64,000 bases of DNA. It comes from Hwangdonia lutea (GTDB lineage: Bacteria; Bacteroidota; Bacteroidia; Flavobacteriales; Flavobacteriaceae). Numbering within the stretch: position 1 is the stretch's first letter; each line of letters begins with the position of its first letter. The position numbers and the translations under genes were made by a program. The stretch spans positions 2,638,501-2,702,500 of the forward strand of contig NZ_CP136521.1 in assembly GCF_032814565.1 (NCBI RefSeq). The letters are read 5' to 3'. Positions 28,761-38,211 of this stretch are shown here, piece after piece. The notes beneath the pieces were generated by a model that saw only the letters and a program-made list of their open reading frames with translations, did not search any database and had not been told where the DNA came from.

Positions 28761-31700
28761 TTAATATTTAATTAATCTTTTCATTAGGCTTGCTCCTGTT
28801 TTATTATTAATAACTTTTAATAAGTACGGTGCTTGCTCTAAATTGTTTAAGCTAGAGATATTTATTGTACCGCTAATTCTAGAATACTGTTTATCTACTA
28901 CCAGCCTCCCATTCAAATCATATATTTTGATTGTAAATTCGCTATTATTATAACTATGCGGTAACTTGATTCTAATATTTCCATTAAAAGGATTTGGTGT
29001 TATCAGCACATTGTTCTCATTAAAATCATCATCTATACCTAAAGTGCCATCGGGTGTTCCTGCATTACAATCATCGTCAATCCCATTACCAGGAATTTCG
29101 GCAGTTCCAGGGTTTATGGCGGCATTGCCATCATCACAATCGGTGTTGTTATCGCTATATCCGGCAGGCGCGGACGTGGCGCAGAGTTCCGCCGTAGTTG
29201 TCGAACCGAAGCCATCGCCATCGGCATCCACGTAATAGGTTACCGGACTGTTTATGGCAGCATTGCCATCGTCGCAATCGGTGTTGTTATCGCTATATCC
29301 GGCAGGCGCGGACGTGGCGCAGAGTTCCGCCGTAGTTGTCGAACCGAAGCCATCGCCATCGGCATCGACGTAATAGGTTACCGGACTGTTGATAGCGGCA
29401 TTGCCATCATCGCAATCGGTGTTGTTATCGCTATATCCGGCAGGCGCGGACGTGGCGCAGATTTCGGCCGTGGTGGTCGATCCGAAGCCATCGCCATCGG
29501 CATCGACATAATAAGTTACCGGTGAATTAATCGCGGCATTGCCATCGTCACAATCGGTGTTGTTATCGCTATATCCGGCAGGTGCTGAAGTAGCACACAA
29601 TTCGGCCGTGGTGGTCGATCCGAAGCCATCGCCATCGGCATCGACATAATAAGTTACCGGTGAATTAATCGCGGCATTGCCATCGTCACAATCGGTGTTG
29701 TTATCGCTATACCCGGCAGGTGCCGTTGTAGCACACAGTTCGGCCGTGGTGGTCGATCCAAAACCGTCGCCATCGGCATCCACGTAATAGGTTACCGGAC
29801 TGTTTATGGCGGCATTGCCATCGTCGCAATCGGTGTTGTTATCGCTATATCCGGCAGGTGCGGACGTGGCACAGAGTTCGGCCGTGGTGGTCGATCCAAA
29901 ACCATCGCCATCGGCATCCACGTAATAGGTTACCGGACTGTTTATGGCGGCATTGCCATCGTCGCAATCGGTGTTGTTATCGGCATATCCGGCAGGCGCG
30001 GACGTGGCACAGAGTTCGGCCGTGGTGGTCGATCCGAAGCCATCGCCGTCGGCATCGACGTAATAGGTAACCGGACTGTTTATAGCCGCATTGCCATCAT
30101 CACAATCGGTGTTGTTATTGCTATATCCGGCAGGCGCAGACGTGGCGCAGATTTCCGCCGTGGTGGTCGAACCGAAGCCATCGCCATCGGCATCCACGTA
30201 ATAGGTTACCGGTGAATTAATCGCGGCATTGCCATCGTCGCAATCGGTGTTGTTATCGCTATATCCGCCAGGTGCTGAAGTAGCACACAATTCGGCCGTA
30301 GTGGTCGATCCGAAGCCATCGCCATCGGCATCCACGTAATAGGTAACCGGTGCATTGATAGCGGCATTGCCATCATCACAATCGGTGTTGTTATCGGCAT
30401 ATCCGGCAGGCGCGGAGGTGGCGCAGAGTTCCGCCGTGGTGGTCGATCCGAAGCCATCGCCATCGGCATCGACGTAATAGGTTACCGGACTGTTAATGGC
30501 AGCGTTGCCATCATCGCAATCGGTGTTGTTATCGGCATATCCGGCAGGTGCGGACGTGGCGCATAGTTCGGCCGTGGTGGTCGATCCGAAGCCATCGCCA
30601 TCGGCATCCACGTAATAGGTTACCGGTGCATTGATAGCGGCATTGCCATCGTCGCAATCGGTGTTGTTATCGCTATATCCGGCAGGTGCTGAAGTAGCAC
30701 ACAATTCGGCCGTGGTGGTCGATCCGAAGCCATCGCCATCGGCATCGACATAATAAGTTACCGGTGAATTAATCGCGGCATTGCCATCGTCGCAATCGGT
30801 GTTGTTATCGCTATATCCGGCAGGCGCGGACGTGGCGCAGATTTCGGCCGTGGTGGTCGATCCGAAGCCATCGCCATCGGCATCTACGTAATAGGTAACC
30901 GGTGCATTGATAGCGGCATTGCCATCGTCGCAATCGGTGTTGTTTGCTACATAGCCCACGGGTTGTGAAACTGCGTCTTGAGTTAGAGCAGCATTTCCAA
31001 ATCCATCGCCATCGGAATCTTGATACCATGTTGTTAAGTTGCTAGTAATATTAATAGTATAATCTTCTACTTCACCATATTGAAATGATTCACAAGAAGT
31101 AGGAAGTCCATTATATTTCATTGAGACCCTCATTCTCGTAGACCCTAATGTTGCACTTAATGGAATAGTAAAATTGCCAGAAACTGGAGTGGTTTGCGTT
31201 GCACTTTGTGTCCACACTTGTTCTCCACTATCAGTAAAATCTCCATTTGCGTTATAATCTATCCAAACGGAATAGGCTTCATCGTAAAGTGTACCTCCCC
31301 ATGTTGGTGTAATTGATATTGAAACCGATTCACCCAATACTACATTTGCTATTTGTGCTGTATAATCGGAATATTGATCATTACCTGTGCTATTGTTTAT
31401 TGTTTTTACTTGTACGTTGCTAATATATTCATCAGTTGCTCCAGCATTGTTCCCTAAAGAAGCGCAATAAGATACAGCCGTAGTAGAAAAATTAGTAGAA
31501 CTTGTGTATGACGACGTTGAGCTATCACAAACACTTCTTACTTGTACTTCATAATTTGTTGATGAACTCAGCCCTGATAAATCACTTGTTGAGGAAGAAA
31601 TTCCTAAAACATCAATCCATGTTGGAGCCCCAATTTCTCTATATCTAAGATCGAAAGTAGCACCAGAACCAGAACTCCATGTCATGGTTGCAGAAGTAGA

Positions 31701-33335
31701 ATTTATACTAGAAGCAGCTAAACTTGTTGGTACAGCTGAAGTTGTAGGAACTAATAAAACATCTGGTAATACAACCTTTTGGTCATTAGCAATACTTTGA
31801 TTTGTTAATGTAAAGGATTGGTAACAATCTGCTTCAAAAAGAATATCGTAAGTCACTGTTGCGTTATTATCACCAGTTGTGTTCGGATCTGTGTCACCAC
31901 CCCCTTTAATGGGTCTGTAAAAATCGCCATGTGTAGCATCTGAGTATGTGTGAGATCCATAAGCATCATGACCCACAATAGTTACTGTGGCTTCTATAGG
32001 GTTGTTTGTATTGGCATCTTTAACCACCCCTGTAAATCCATAAGTACCTTGTGTTAAAAAATCTAATAAAGCATCGCGGTTGTATAGCCAATAGTTTACC
32101 AACTGACTTTCTGGTAAAATTTTAGTATCCGATAATTCTACTGTAATCTCTTTACATTGATGATAAAAATTCATGTAATCTTGTCGTCCGCCATAAACAC
32201 GGTACCATTCAGCACCATGTGTTACGCCAGGGCTAGGATATACATCGCTATCATCATCTGCTGTCATGTATGTTGTGTCGCCTAAAGCATCGCTATCGTT
32301 TTGGGCGTGTGTTGCATACTGGATGCCCGTATATTCAAACCAATCTCCGTCAGGGTGGGTATATTGGCTAGTGTATGCATTGTCAAAAGGGTAGTTTACC
32401 AATTCTGTTCCGCCATGGAAATTAGCAGATATAACAAAATGATTGGCATCAGCCAAAGCCATAAATGCTAAGGTTTCAACTTGGTAGGCATTGCCATCGG
32501 TGTGTGCCCCTTGAACGTTATCTGGATAGTTTCTGTTTAAGTCAACATTGTTGGCATTGCCTCTTCTTGAACCAGTTACCGAAGTGTTTCCCGGGCTGTT
32601 GTGGTAGGTTCCGTCAGGGTTTGCACTTGGGTTAATCCAAATTTCGGCATTTTCTACCAAGTTTTTTACTCTAGCATGATCGGCATGTCCCGTATCTGTA
32701 TAAACGGTTAGTATATAATTTATTAAACTAAGCATCATCGGGTAACCGGCAATCTCGTCTCCATGCATTGATGAAGTGAACATGAGTTTTGGCTCTTGCT
32801 CATCGGTACCAACATTATCTGATATTTTTACAAATAATAATTCTTTATCACCTTGAGTGGTTGTTCCAATACTAAACTTATCAACTAAAGTGGGGTAGTC
32901 ATCTTCAAAATCTTGCATTTGTTGTGCGTACTCTGCATAAGTTGGATAACTAGACACAGGGAAAGTAAGTGTATTAGCTTTACTTTTTCCTGCTAAATTA
33001 CCTTTTTTGATTTTTGAAGAATTATCATATATAACCGCTTCATCTACTTCATTTTCACTTTTTGGAACTTCAAAAGGAATGTTTTTGGATTCGAATATTC
33101 TAAATTGTTTTTCATTAGCCCAAGCTTTAACAGTTTTTGTCTTAGGGTCGTAATGTACAATTGAAAAATCCCTTGAGTGTTTATCAATGTCGTTTTTGCT
33201 ATCAACTTTAAAAGTAAATGTGACCTCGCCTTTACTAGAAAGATATTTTTCAGCCTTAAGTTTACTAATGTCTTGAGAGAAAGTAATTTGTGCCATCAAT
33301 GTAAACAGCACAAAAATGAGAGTATTTTTTTTCAT
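28761..33335 (-). CDS. T9SS-sorted M14 zinc carboxypeptidase with 14 MopE-like repeats
   Basis: A 1524-residue secreted metallopeptidase. The signal peptide (residues 1-20) is followed by a prodomain-like region and an M14 catalytic domain: zinc ligands His191 and Glu194 (SSMHGDE), substrate-binding DLNRNYP (Asn267, Arg268), third ligand His307 (NFHGGTE) and catalytic Glu400 (TVELSDT). Then come a carboxypeptidase-regulatory-like domain (about 433-525), a fibronectin type III domain (about 535-615), a GEVED domain (about 622-765, [11 protein letters not shown]), fourteen 46-residue acidic repeats (about 770-1410) with DADGDGFGS and DCDDGN motifs and a Cys, ending PGNGIDDDCN, and a T9SS tail. 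The repeats resemble the MopE putative metal-binding motif. Likely a cell-surface carboxypeptidase of the D-type group; the substrate is unknown. Confidence 0.92.
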   Translation of the reverse strand: MKKNTLIFVLFTLMAQITFSQDISKLKAEKYLSSKGEVTFTFKVDSKNDIDKHSRDFSIVHYDPKTKTVKAWANEKQFRIFESKNIPFEVPKSENEVDEAVIYDNSSKIKKGNLAGKSKANTLTFPVSSYPTYAEYAQQMQDFEDDYPTLVDKFSIGTTTQGDKELLFVKISDNVGTDEQEPKLMFTSSMHGDEIAGYPMMLSLINYILTVYTDTGHADHARVKNLVENAEIWINPSANPDGTYHNSPGNTSVTGSRRGNANNVDLNRNYPDNVQGAHTDGNAYQVETLAFMALADANHFVISANFHGGTELVNYPFDNAYTSQYTHPDGDWFEYTGIQYATHAQNDSDALGDTTYMTADDDSDVYPSPGVTHGAEWYRVYGGRQDYMNFYHQCKEITVELSDTKILPESQLVNYWLYNRDALLDFLTQGTYGFTGVVKDANTNNPIEATVTIVGHDAYGSHTYSDATHGDFYRPIKGGGDTDPNTTGDNNATVTYDILFEADCYQSFTLTNQSIANDQKVVLPDVLLVPTTSAVPTSLAASSINSTSATMTWSSGSGATFDLRYREIGAPTWIDVLGISSSTSDLSGLSSSTNYEVQVRSVCDSSTSSYTSSTNFSTTAVSYCASLGNNAGATDEYISNVQVKTINNSTGNDQYSDYTAQIANVVLGESVSISITPTWGGTLYDEAYSVWIDYNANGDFTDSGEQVWTQSATQTTPVSGNFTIPLSATLGSTRMRVSMKYNGLPTSCESFQYGEVEDYTINITSNLTTWYQDSDGDGFGNAALTQDAVSQPVGYVANNTDCDDGNAAINAPVTYYVDADGDGFGSTTTAEICATSAPAGYSDNNTDCDDGNAAINSPVTYYVDADGDGFGSTTTAELCATSAPAGYSDNNTDCDDGNAAINAPVTYYVDADGDGFGSTTTAELCATSAPAGYADNNTDCDDGNAAINSPVTYYVDADGDGFGSTTTAELCATSAPAGYADNNTDCDDGNAAINAPVTYYVDADGDGFGSTTTAELCATSAPGGYSDNNTDCDDGNAAINSPVTYYVDADGDGFGSTTTAEICATSAPAGYSNNNTDCDDGNAAINSPVTYYVDADGDGFGSTTTAELCATSAPAGYADNNTDCDDGNAAINSPVTYYVDADGDGFGSTTTAELCATSAPAGYSDNNTDCDDGNAAINSPVTYYVDADGDGFGSTTTAELCATTAPAGYSDNNTDCDDGNAAINSPVTYYVDADGDGFGSTTTAELCATSAPAGYSDNNTDCDDGNAAINSPVTYYVDADGDGFGSTTTAEICATSAPAGYSDNNTDCDDGNAAINSPVTYYVDADGDGFGSTTTAELCATSAPAGYSDNNTDCDDGNAAINSPVTYYVDADGDGFGSTTTAELCATSAPAGYSDNNTDCDDGNAAINPGTAEIPGNGIDDDCNAGTPDGTLGIDDDFNENNVLITPNPFNGNIRIKLPHSYNNSEFTIKIYDLNGRLVVDKQYSRISGTINISSLNNLEQAPYLLKVINNKTGASLMKRLIKY
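29105..31030 (-). repeat. fourteen tandem 138-bp repeats (46 residues each)
   Basis: The anchor CGGTGTTG recurs every 138 bp from 29141 to 30935, giving 14 copies; 13 are nearly identical in protein and the one nearest the GEVED domain is diverged. The stretch is visibly more GC-rich than its surroundings. Two synonymous versions of the repeat (one with GGCGCGGACGTGGCGCAG, one with GGTGCTGAAGTAGCACAC) are interspersed. Confidence 0.93.
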
Positions 33336-33395
33336 TAGATTTGGGGTTAGTTAATGAATTTATGTGGCTAATATAAAATAATAATTTAAAAAACA

Positions 33396-33430
33396 TCTAC
33401 GAAATGCAAATAAATCGGATGAAATACATA
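33396..33430 (-). promoter_or_regulatory. conserved upstream motif with 20-bp-phased repeat (copy 3)
   Basis: TCTACGAAATGCAAA at 33396-33410, then AATCGG, then GAAATACA at 33421, which repeats GAAATGCA at 33401 with a 20-bp period. The first element is 65 bp upstream of the start codon. The coding strand contains TTTATTTG (7 of 8 to TAnnTTTG). Confidence 0.6.
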
Positions 33431-33541
33431 TTTTTTGTCGATGAATTTTGTTAAACACCTAATAAACAGTGGATTTTACTTAAATGAAGTTTTGTAGAAA
33501 AAAATACATTTTTTTGGTATTTTAAAATCAATGAGAATTAT

Positions 33542-34453
33542 ATGCGAACACTTTTCTTACTTACTCTATTTATTTTATTTACGAATTGTGAAAAAGAACA
33601 GCCACATAGCTTTAAAGTTATGGCGTGGAATATTTTACACGGCGCCAATGATATTTCCAATGGAAAGGAAAATGCCATAGCGATTATAAAAGAAATTGAT
33701 CCAGACGTTATATTAATGGTTGAAACTTATGGTTCTGGAAAATATATTGCGGATGCTTTGGGGTATAATTTTCATCTCATTGCACCCAAAGAAACGCCTT
33801 TAAACGATAAAGGAACAAACCTGTCCATTTTTTCAAAATACCCTTTTGGGGATCGAATTGATACTGAATACCCTTTTTATTTGGGAGGCCGTGAGATTAT
33901 TATCAACAATCAAAAGATTCGATTTTTATCCAATTGGTTTCATTATTTGCCATGGAACGATGCGCCGGAAAATATGGGTAAAACCAGCGAGGAACTTCTT
34001 GAATGGGAAAAAACAGGAACCCGTTTCAACATGGTTCAAAACGTATTGCCCTATTTAAAAAAGTATGCAAAAGACACCGATGCCGTACCTCTAATTTTTG
34101 GTGGCGATATGAATACACCTTCGCATTTAGATTGGGGCGAAAACACCAAAACCATACATAATAATTTGGTCGTGCCATGGCAAACTACCAAAGAACTGGA
34201 AAATTTAGGATTAATTGATACTTACCGAAGCTTAAACCCAAACCCATTAACACATCCAGGAATTACGTGGGATTCAGAGGGTGAAGTTGATGAGCATCGA
34301 ATAGATTACATTTTTTACAAAGGCGAAAAAATAAGACCCATAAAATCTGAAACTTATAATGCCTTTTTTAATAAACCAATCACCGTAAACGGTAGCAAAG
34401 TCTTGTATCCTTCAGATCATGGCATTGTAGTTACCACTTTTCAATTCAATTAA
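33542..34453 (+). CDS. endonuclease/exonuclease/phosphatase (EEP) family lipoprotein
   Basis: A 303-residue lipoprotein of the DNase I-like/EEP metal-dependent phosphoesterase fold. The lipobox ILFTNC gives a lipidated Cys near residue 17. Catalytic-site motifs are in order: MAWNILHG, a metal-binding Glu in MVETYG, GGDMNTPSH, and the terminal SDHGIV. Members hydrolyse phosphodiesters or phosphomonoesters of nucleic acids, inositides, sphingomyelin or sugars; being exported beside glycan hydrolases, a phosphorylated glycan or lipid is a reasonable guess only. It is divergent from the M14 gene (206-bp gap) and 180 bp upstream of the GH2 gene. Confidence 0.85.
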   Translation: MRTLFLLTLFILFTNCEKEQPHSFKVMAWNILHGANDISNGKENAIAIIKEIDPDVILMVETYGSGKYIADALGYNFHLIAPKETPLNDKGTNLSIFSKYPFGDRIDTEYPFYLGGREIIINNQKIRFLSNWFHYLPWNDAPENMGKTSEELLEWEKTGTRFNMVQNVLPYLKKYAKDTDAVPLIFGGDMNTPSHLDWGENTKTIHNNLVVPWQTTKELENLGLIDTYRSLNPNPLTHPGITWDSEGEVDEHRIDYIFYKGEKIRPIKSETYNAFFNKPITVNGSKVLYPSDHGIVVTTFQFN

Positions 34454-34506
34454 CCCTATATTAATTATTTGTTTCAGGATAAATAGATAGATAAAAATAG
34501 TACCAC

Positions 34507-34540
34507 TTTGGGCTAATAAAGTGTTAGTAAATACCTTTTG
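34507..34540 (+). promoter_or_regulatory. possible promoter of the GH2 gene
   Basis: TTTG at 34507-34510 followed after 21 bp by TACCTTTTG (34532-34540), one inserted T away from TAnnTTTG, about 94 bp upstream of the start. Confidence 0.35.
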
Positions 34541-34633
34541 CTTCTAGTATCTTTACAAATTAAAAAAAACACCCCGAGTTTTTTATATTTACATTTTATA
34601 ACGAAATTTAATTTTCAGATTAAATCCTAAGCC

Positions 34634-37600
34634 ATGATTTTAAAAAACACCTTAGTTATTACTGCCCTCTTTTTTACTTTTTCAATACATAGTCAAAGTA
34701 AAGATCCAATAACAGATTACAAACATTATATTGAAAACGAACAGGTTATAAGTGAAAATAAACTAGATGCACATGCTTCATTTACATCGTATCCGTCAAG
34801 GCAAGATGCTATAAACAGAGCAAATGGATTATGGCAAAGCTTAGATGGTTTATGGAAATTTAAATGGGTTAGAAATCCGAATGATAGACCAACCACTTAT
34901 ATGAACCCTTCGGAAGATGTGTCAAGTTGGGACGATATTAAAGTGCCATCCAATTGGGAAGTAGAAGGCTACGGCATTCCTATTTATGTAAACCACCAAT
35001 ACGAGTTTGCCGATTATAAAGCGCCCATTGCGGATGATATGGAATTTGTCGATAAAATCTATCCTAAATACCCCGGTAAAGTACCGAGTAACTACAATCC
35101 TGTAGGCTCTTACCGAAGAGATTTTACAATTGATAATTCATGGGGCGATAAAGAACTCTTTTTGCACATTGGCGCCATGAAATCGGGTGGTTTTGTTTGG
35201 TTAAATGGCGAGTATATGGGTTACTCCCAAGGCAGTAAATTACCAGCGGAATTCAATATTACCAAGGCTGCAAAAGTGGGAAATAATACTATTGCCATCC
35301 AAATTTTTAGGTGGACAGATGGCAGCTATTTGGAATGTCAGGATTTTTGGAGAATTAGCGGCATAGAGCGCAGTGTGTATGTGTATGCACAGCCAAAAGT
35401 AAGGGTTGAGGATTTTGAGGCTGCTGCAACACTTGATAAAGGAAATACAAACGGCTTGCTGGATGTTAGTGTGTCTTTAAAAAATCATTTATCAAAAAAT
35501 CAAAACGTTCAAGTTGGTTTTCAATTGCTCGACGAAAACCAAAAACAAATTAGCTCAAAAGATTTAAAAGTACTCGTGGGTTCAAATGGTAGAATGGATG
35601 TTAATTATAATGCCGTAATACCGCTTGTAAAACCATGGAGTGCAGAGCATCCTAACTTGTACGAGTTCATTATAACAGTTAAGGATAAAAAAGGAGATGT
35701 TTTAGAGGTTATCCCAACCAAATTAGGGTTTAGAACGGTTGAAATTAAAAACGGATTGCTATTGGTTAACGGTAAACGCATTACTTTAAAAGGTGTGAAC
35801 ACGCAAGAAACCAACCCTGAAACTGGTCATGTGGTGCCTGAAGAACTCATTATGAAAGACATTAAGCTTTGGAAAGAAAATAACATTAACGCCGTTCGCT
35901 TAAGCCATTACCCACAACAACGACGCTTTTACGAACTTTGCGATATTTACGGCATGTATGTGGTTGATGAGGCCAATATTGAATCGCACGGGATGTACTA
36001 CGGTAAATACTCCTTGGCCAAAAAAGAAAGTTGGGAAAAAGCACACGTAGATCGAATGGTGAGATTGGTGGAACGCGATAAAAACCACCCGTCTGTTATT
36101 ATTTGGTCTATGGGCAACGAAGCCGGAAACGGCATCAACTTTTTTGCGGGTTACGATGCCATGAAAGCTGCCGATAAACAAAAACGACCGGTACAATACG
36201 AGCGTCCGTATAAAGACTACGATGGTAGTTTATACGATATGGATACCAACACAGATATTATCGTGCCACAATACCCAAGTCCTGCAAGATTTGAAGAAAT
36301 TGGAAAATCGAAAACCGATAGACCATTTATCCCGAGTGAATATGCCCATGCCATGGGAAATAGTACCGGTAATTTTCAAGATTATTGGGATATTATCGAG
36401 CTTTACGATAATTTACAAGGTGGATTTATTTGGGATTGGGTGGATCAATCCATTTGGAAAACCAACGAAAAAGGCGAGCGTTTTTATGCCTATGGTGGCG
36501 ATTATGGCGAAAACATGCCATCGGACAACACCTTTTTAAACAACGGTATAGTATTCCCAGATCGTACACCTCAACCTGGTTTGCATGAAGTTAGAAAGGC
36601 GCACGAATTTATCAATTTTAAAAGTAAAGGATTAAATAGACACAACGAATTACGGGTATTAGTTGAAAACTTATACGACTTTACAGATCTTGAAAACTTC
36701 AATATTAATGCAACTATTAAAGCCGATGGTAATGTTTTAAAAACCATCGATTTTGAAACCATTAGTATTGAGCCTAATACCGGAAAACTAATCCGTGTAA
36801 GTCTTGATGGTATCGATTTTAAGAAAAACACCGAGTATTTTATACACTTGTCCGCTACAACCAAAACCGATTGGAGTCTATTGCCAAAAGGGTTCGAGGT
36901 GGCACGCGAGCAAATTCCGTTAAGCAATAAATATGAAAAGGAAACCGTAAATATCCCTTTAACAGCTTCAATTAAAGTTGAGCAAAAAGCAGATGAAATA
37001 AATATTTCAAATACTGATTTTAAGGTGGTTTTCAATAAATCAAAAGGACGGATTACTTCATATAACTATAAAGGAAACGAACTATTAAATGATGGTAAAG
37101 GTCCTAAACCGAATTTTTGGCGTGGTGTAACCGATAACGATTTTGGTAATAAAATGCACATAAGAAATATTGAATGGAAAAAAGCATCCTTGTTTTCAAA
37201 AGTCGAAAAAGTAGCCCTTTCACAATTAAAAAATGGTGAGGTGCAACTATTGGTTACTTATAATTTACCGGGGGTGGAAACCACTTTTGTATCAACTTAT
37301 ACGTTTTACAGCAATGGCGTTGTAAAAATCAACAACACTCTAAACGAAAGCGAATACAGGGGTGATATTCCGCGTGTAGGCATGCGAATGCAAATAAAAA
37401 AGGAATACGATAATATGATGTATTTTGGTCGTGGCCCATGGGAAAATTATCAAGACAGAAAAGCCTCGGCGTTTATAGATTTATACGAGTCAAAAGTGTC
37501 AGATCAGTACGTCCCGTACATTCGTCCACAAGACAATGGTTATAAAACCGATGTGCGCTGGACGGCCTTTTTAAACAGCAACCAAAGTGGTTTATTGGCG

Positions 37601-37984
37601 GTTGCAACCAATACGCTTAAAGGTTTGGGCATTAGCGCACTACATATGGAAAATGAGGATTTTGATGCTACCAAAGGTTTAGATTATGGAGGCCAAACAA
37701 CCGTTGACGATAAATATCAAATTGATGGCATTCCGGAAATCAATACCTCAAAACACACTACTGATATTAAGGAAAAGGATTTGGTGCAATTAAATATCGA
37801 CTACGACCAACGTGGTGTTGGTGGAGACGATAGCTGGTACTCTAAACCACAAGAGAAGTATCAATTAAAAAGCGACGAAAAACATGTTTACGGCTTTTAT
37901 TTAATTCCTTTTGAAAACAGCTCAAAAGAAGATTTGATAAAAATGAGTAAAAAGTATGCAGCTAAAAATAATGCATCAGAATAA
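34634..37984 (+). CDS. GH2 beta-galactosidase-like glycoside hydrolase, exported
   Basis: A 1116-residue retaining exo-glycosidase with the full LacZ layout: signal peptide (residues 1 to about 20, ending SIHSQ), jelly-roll sugar-binding domain with NPVGSYRRDF, immunoglobulin-like domain, TIM barrel with acid/base Glu496 (WSMGNEAGNG) and nucleophile Glu569 (SEYAHAMGNS), and the C-terminal Bgal-small domain (starts about residue 800; GRGPWENYQDRK). The SEYAHAMGN motif favours beta-galactosidase over beta-mannosidase or glucuronidase, although related linkages are possible. In context it would remove terminal beta-galactose from a complex glycan in the periplasm. It has its own upstream gap and probably its own promoter. 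Confidence 0.9.
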   Translation: MILKNTLVITALFFTFSIHSQSKDPITDYKHYIENEQVISENKLDAHASFTSYPSRQDAINRANGLWQSLDGLWKFKWVRNPNDRPTTYMNPSEDVSSWDDIKVPSNWEVEGYGIPIYVNHQYEFADYKAPIADDMEFVDKIYPKYPGKVPSNYNPVGSYRRDFTIDNSWGDKELFLHIGAMKSGGFVWLNGEYMGYSQGSKLPAEFNITKAAKVGNNTIAIQIFRWTDGSYLECQDFWRISGIERSVYVYAQPKVRVEDFEAAATLDKGNTNGLLDVSVSLKNHLSKNQNVQVGFQLLDENQKQISSKDLKVLVGSNGRMDVNYNAVIPLVKPWSAEHPNLYEFIITVKDKKGDVLEVIPTKLGFRTVEIKNGLLLVNGKRITLKGVNTQETNPETGHVVPEELIMKDIKLWKENNINAVRLSHYPQQRRFYELCDIYGMYVVDEANIESHGMYYGKYSLAKKESWEKAHVDRMVRLVERDKNHPSVIIWSMGNEAGNGINFFAGYDAMKAADKQKRPVQYERPYKDYDGSLYDMDTNTDIIVPQYPSPARFEEIGKSKTDRPFIPSEYAHAMGNSTGNFQDYWDIIELYDNLQGGFIWDWVDQSIWKTNEKGERFYAYGGDYGENMPSDNTFLNNGIVFPDRTPQPGLHEVRKAHEFINFKSKGLNRHNELRVLVENLYDFTDLENFNINATIKADGNVLKTIDFETISIEPNTGKLIRVSLDGIDFKKNTEYFIHLSATTKTDWSLLPKGFEVAREQIPLSNKYEKETVNIPLTASIKVEQKADEINISNTDFKVVFNKSKGRITSYNYKGNELLNDGKGPKPNFWRGVTDNDFGNKMHIRNIEWKKASLFSKVEKVALSQLKNGEVQLLVTYNLPGVETTFVSTYTFYSNGVVKINNTLNESEYRGDIPRVGMRMQIKKEYDNMMYFGRGPWENYQDRKASAFIDLYESKVSDQYVPYIRPQDNGYKTDVRWTAFLNSNQSGLLAVATNTLKGLGISALHMENEDFDATKGLDYGGQTTVDDKYQIDGIPEINTSKHTTDIKEKDLVQLNIDYDQRGVGGDDSWYSKPQEKYQLKSDEKHVYGFYLIPFENSSKEDLIKMSKKYAAKNNASE

Positions 37985-38211
37985 TTATAAAAACAGTATT
38001 AAAAACGGTTGATGTACTTTTAGTTTGCAGTGTTTTAATTAATGATGGCTTTCTATTTATAGAGGATAAGTTAGGGTTAAAATGTTAGAAATAAAAAACA
38101 GACATTGGTTAATGATAAAGTATCGCAAATTTATGGGTGGAAACGATTTAGTTGTTTGTTGTAAATTACTGAACATGGATAAAGAAATATTAAAAGGTGA
38201 TGTTTTAGCGC

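Noticed and set aside
29105-31030. CRISPR-like appearance of a regular repeat array
   Set aside because: The 138-bp unit is fully coding (46 codons), has no unique spacers, and lies in an open frame of a T9SS protein.
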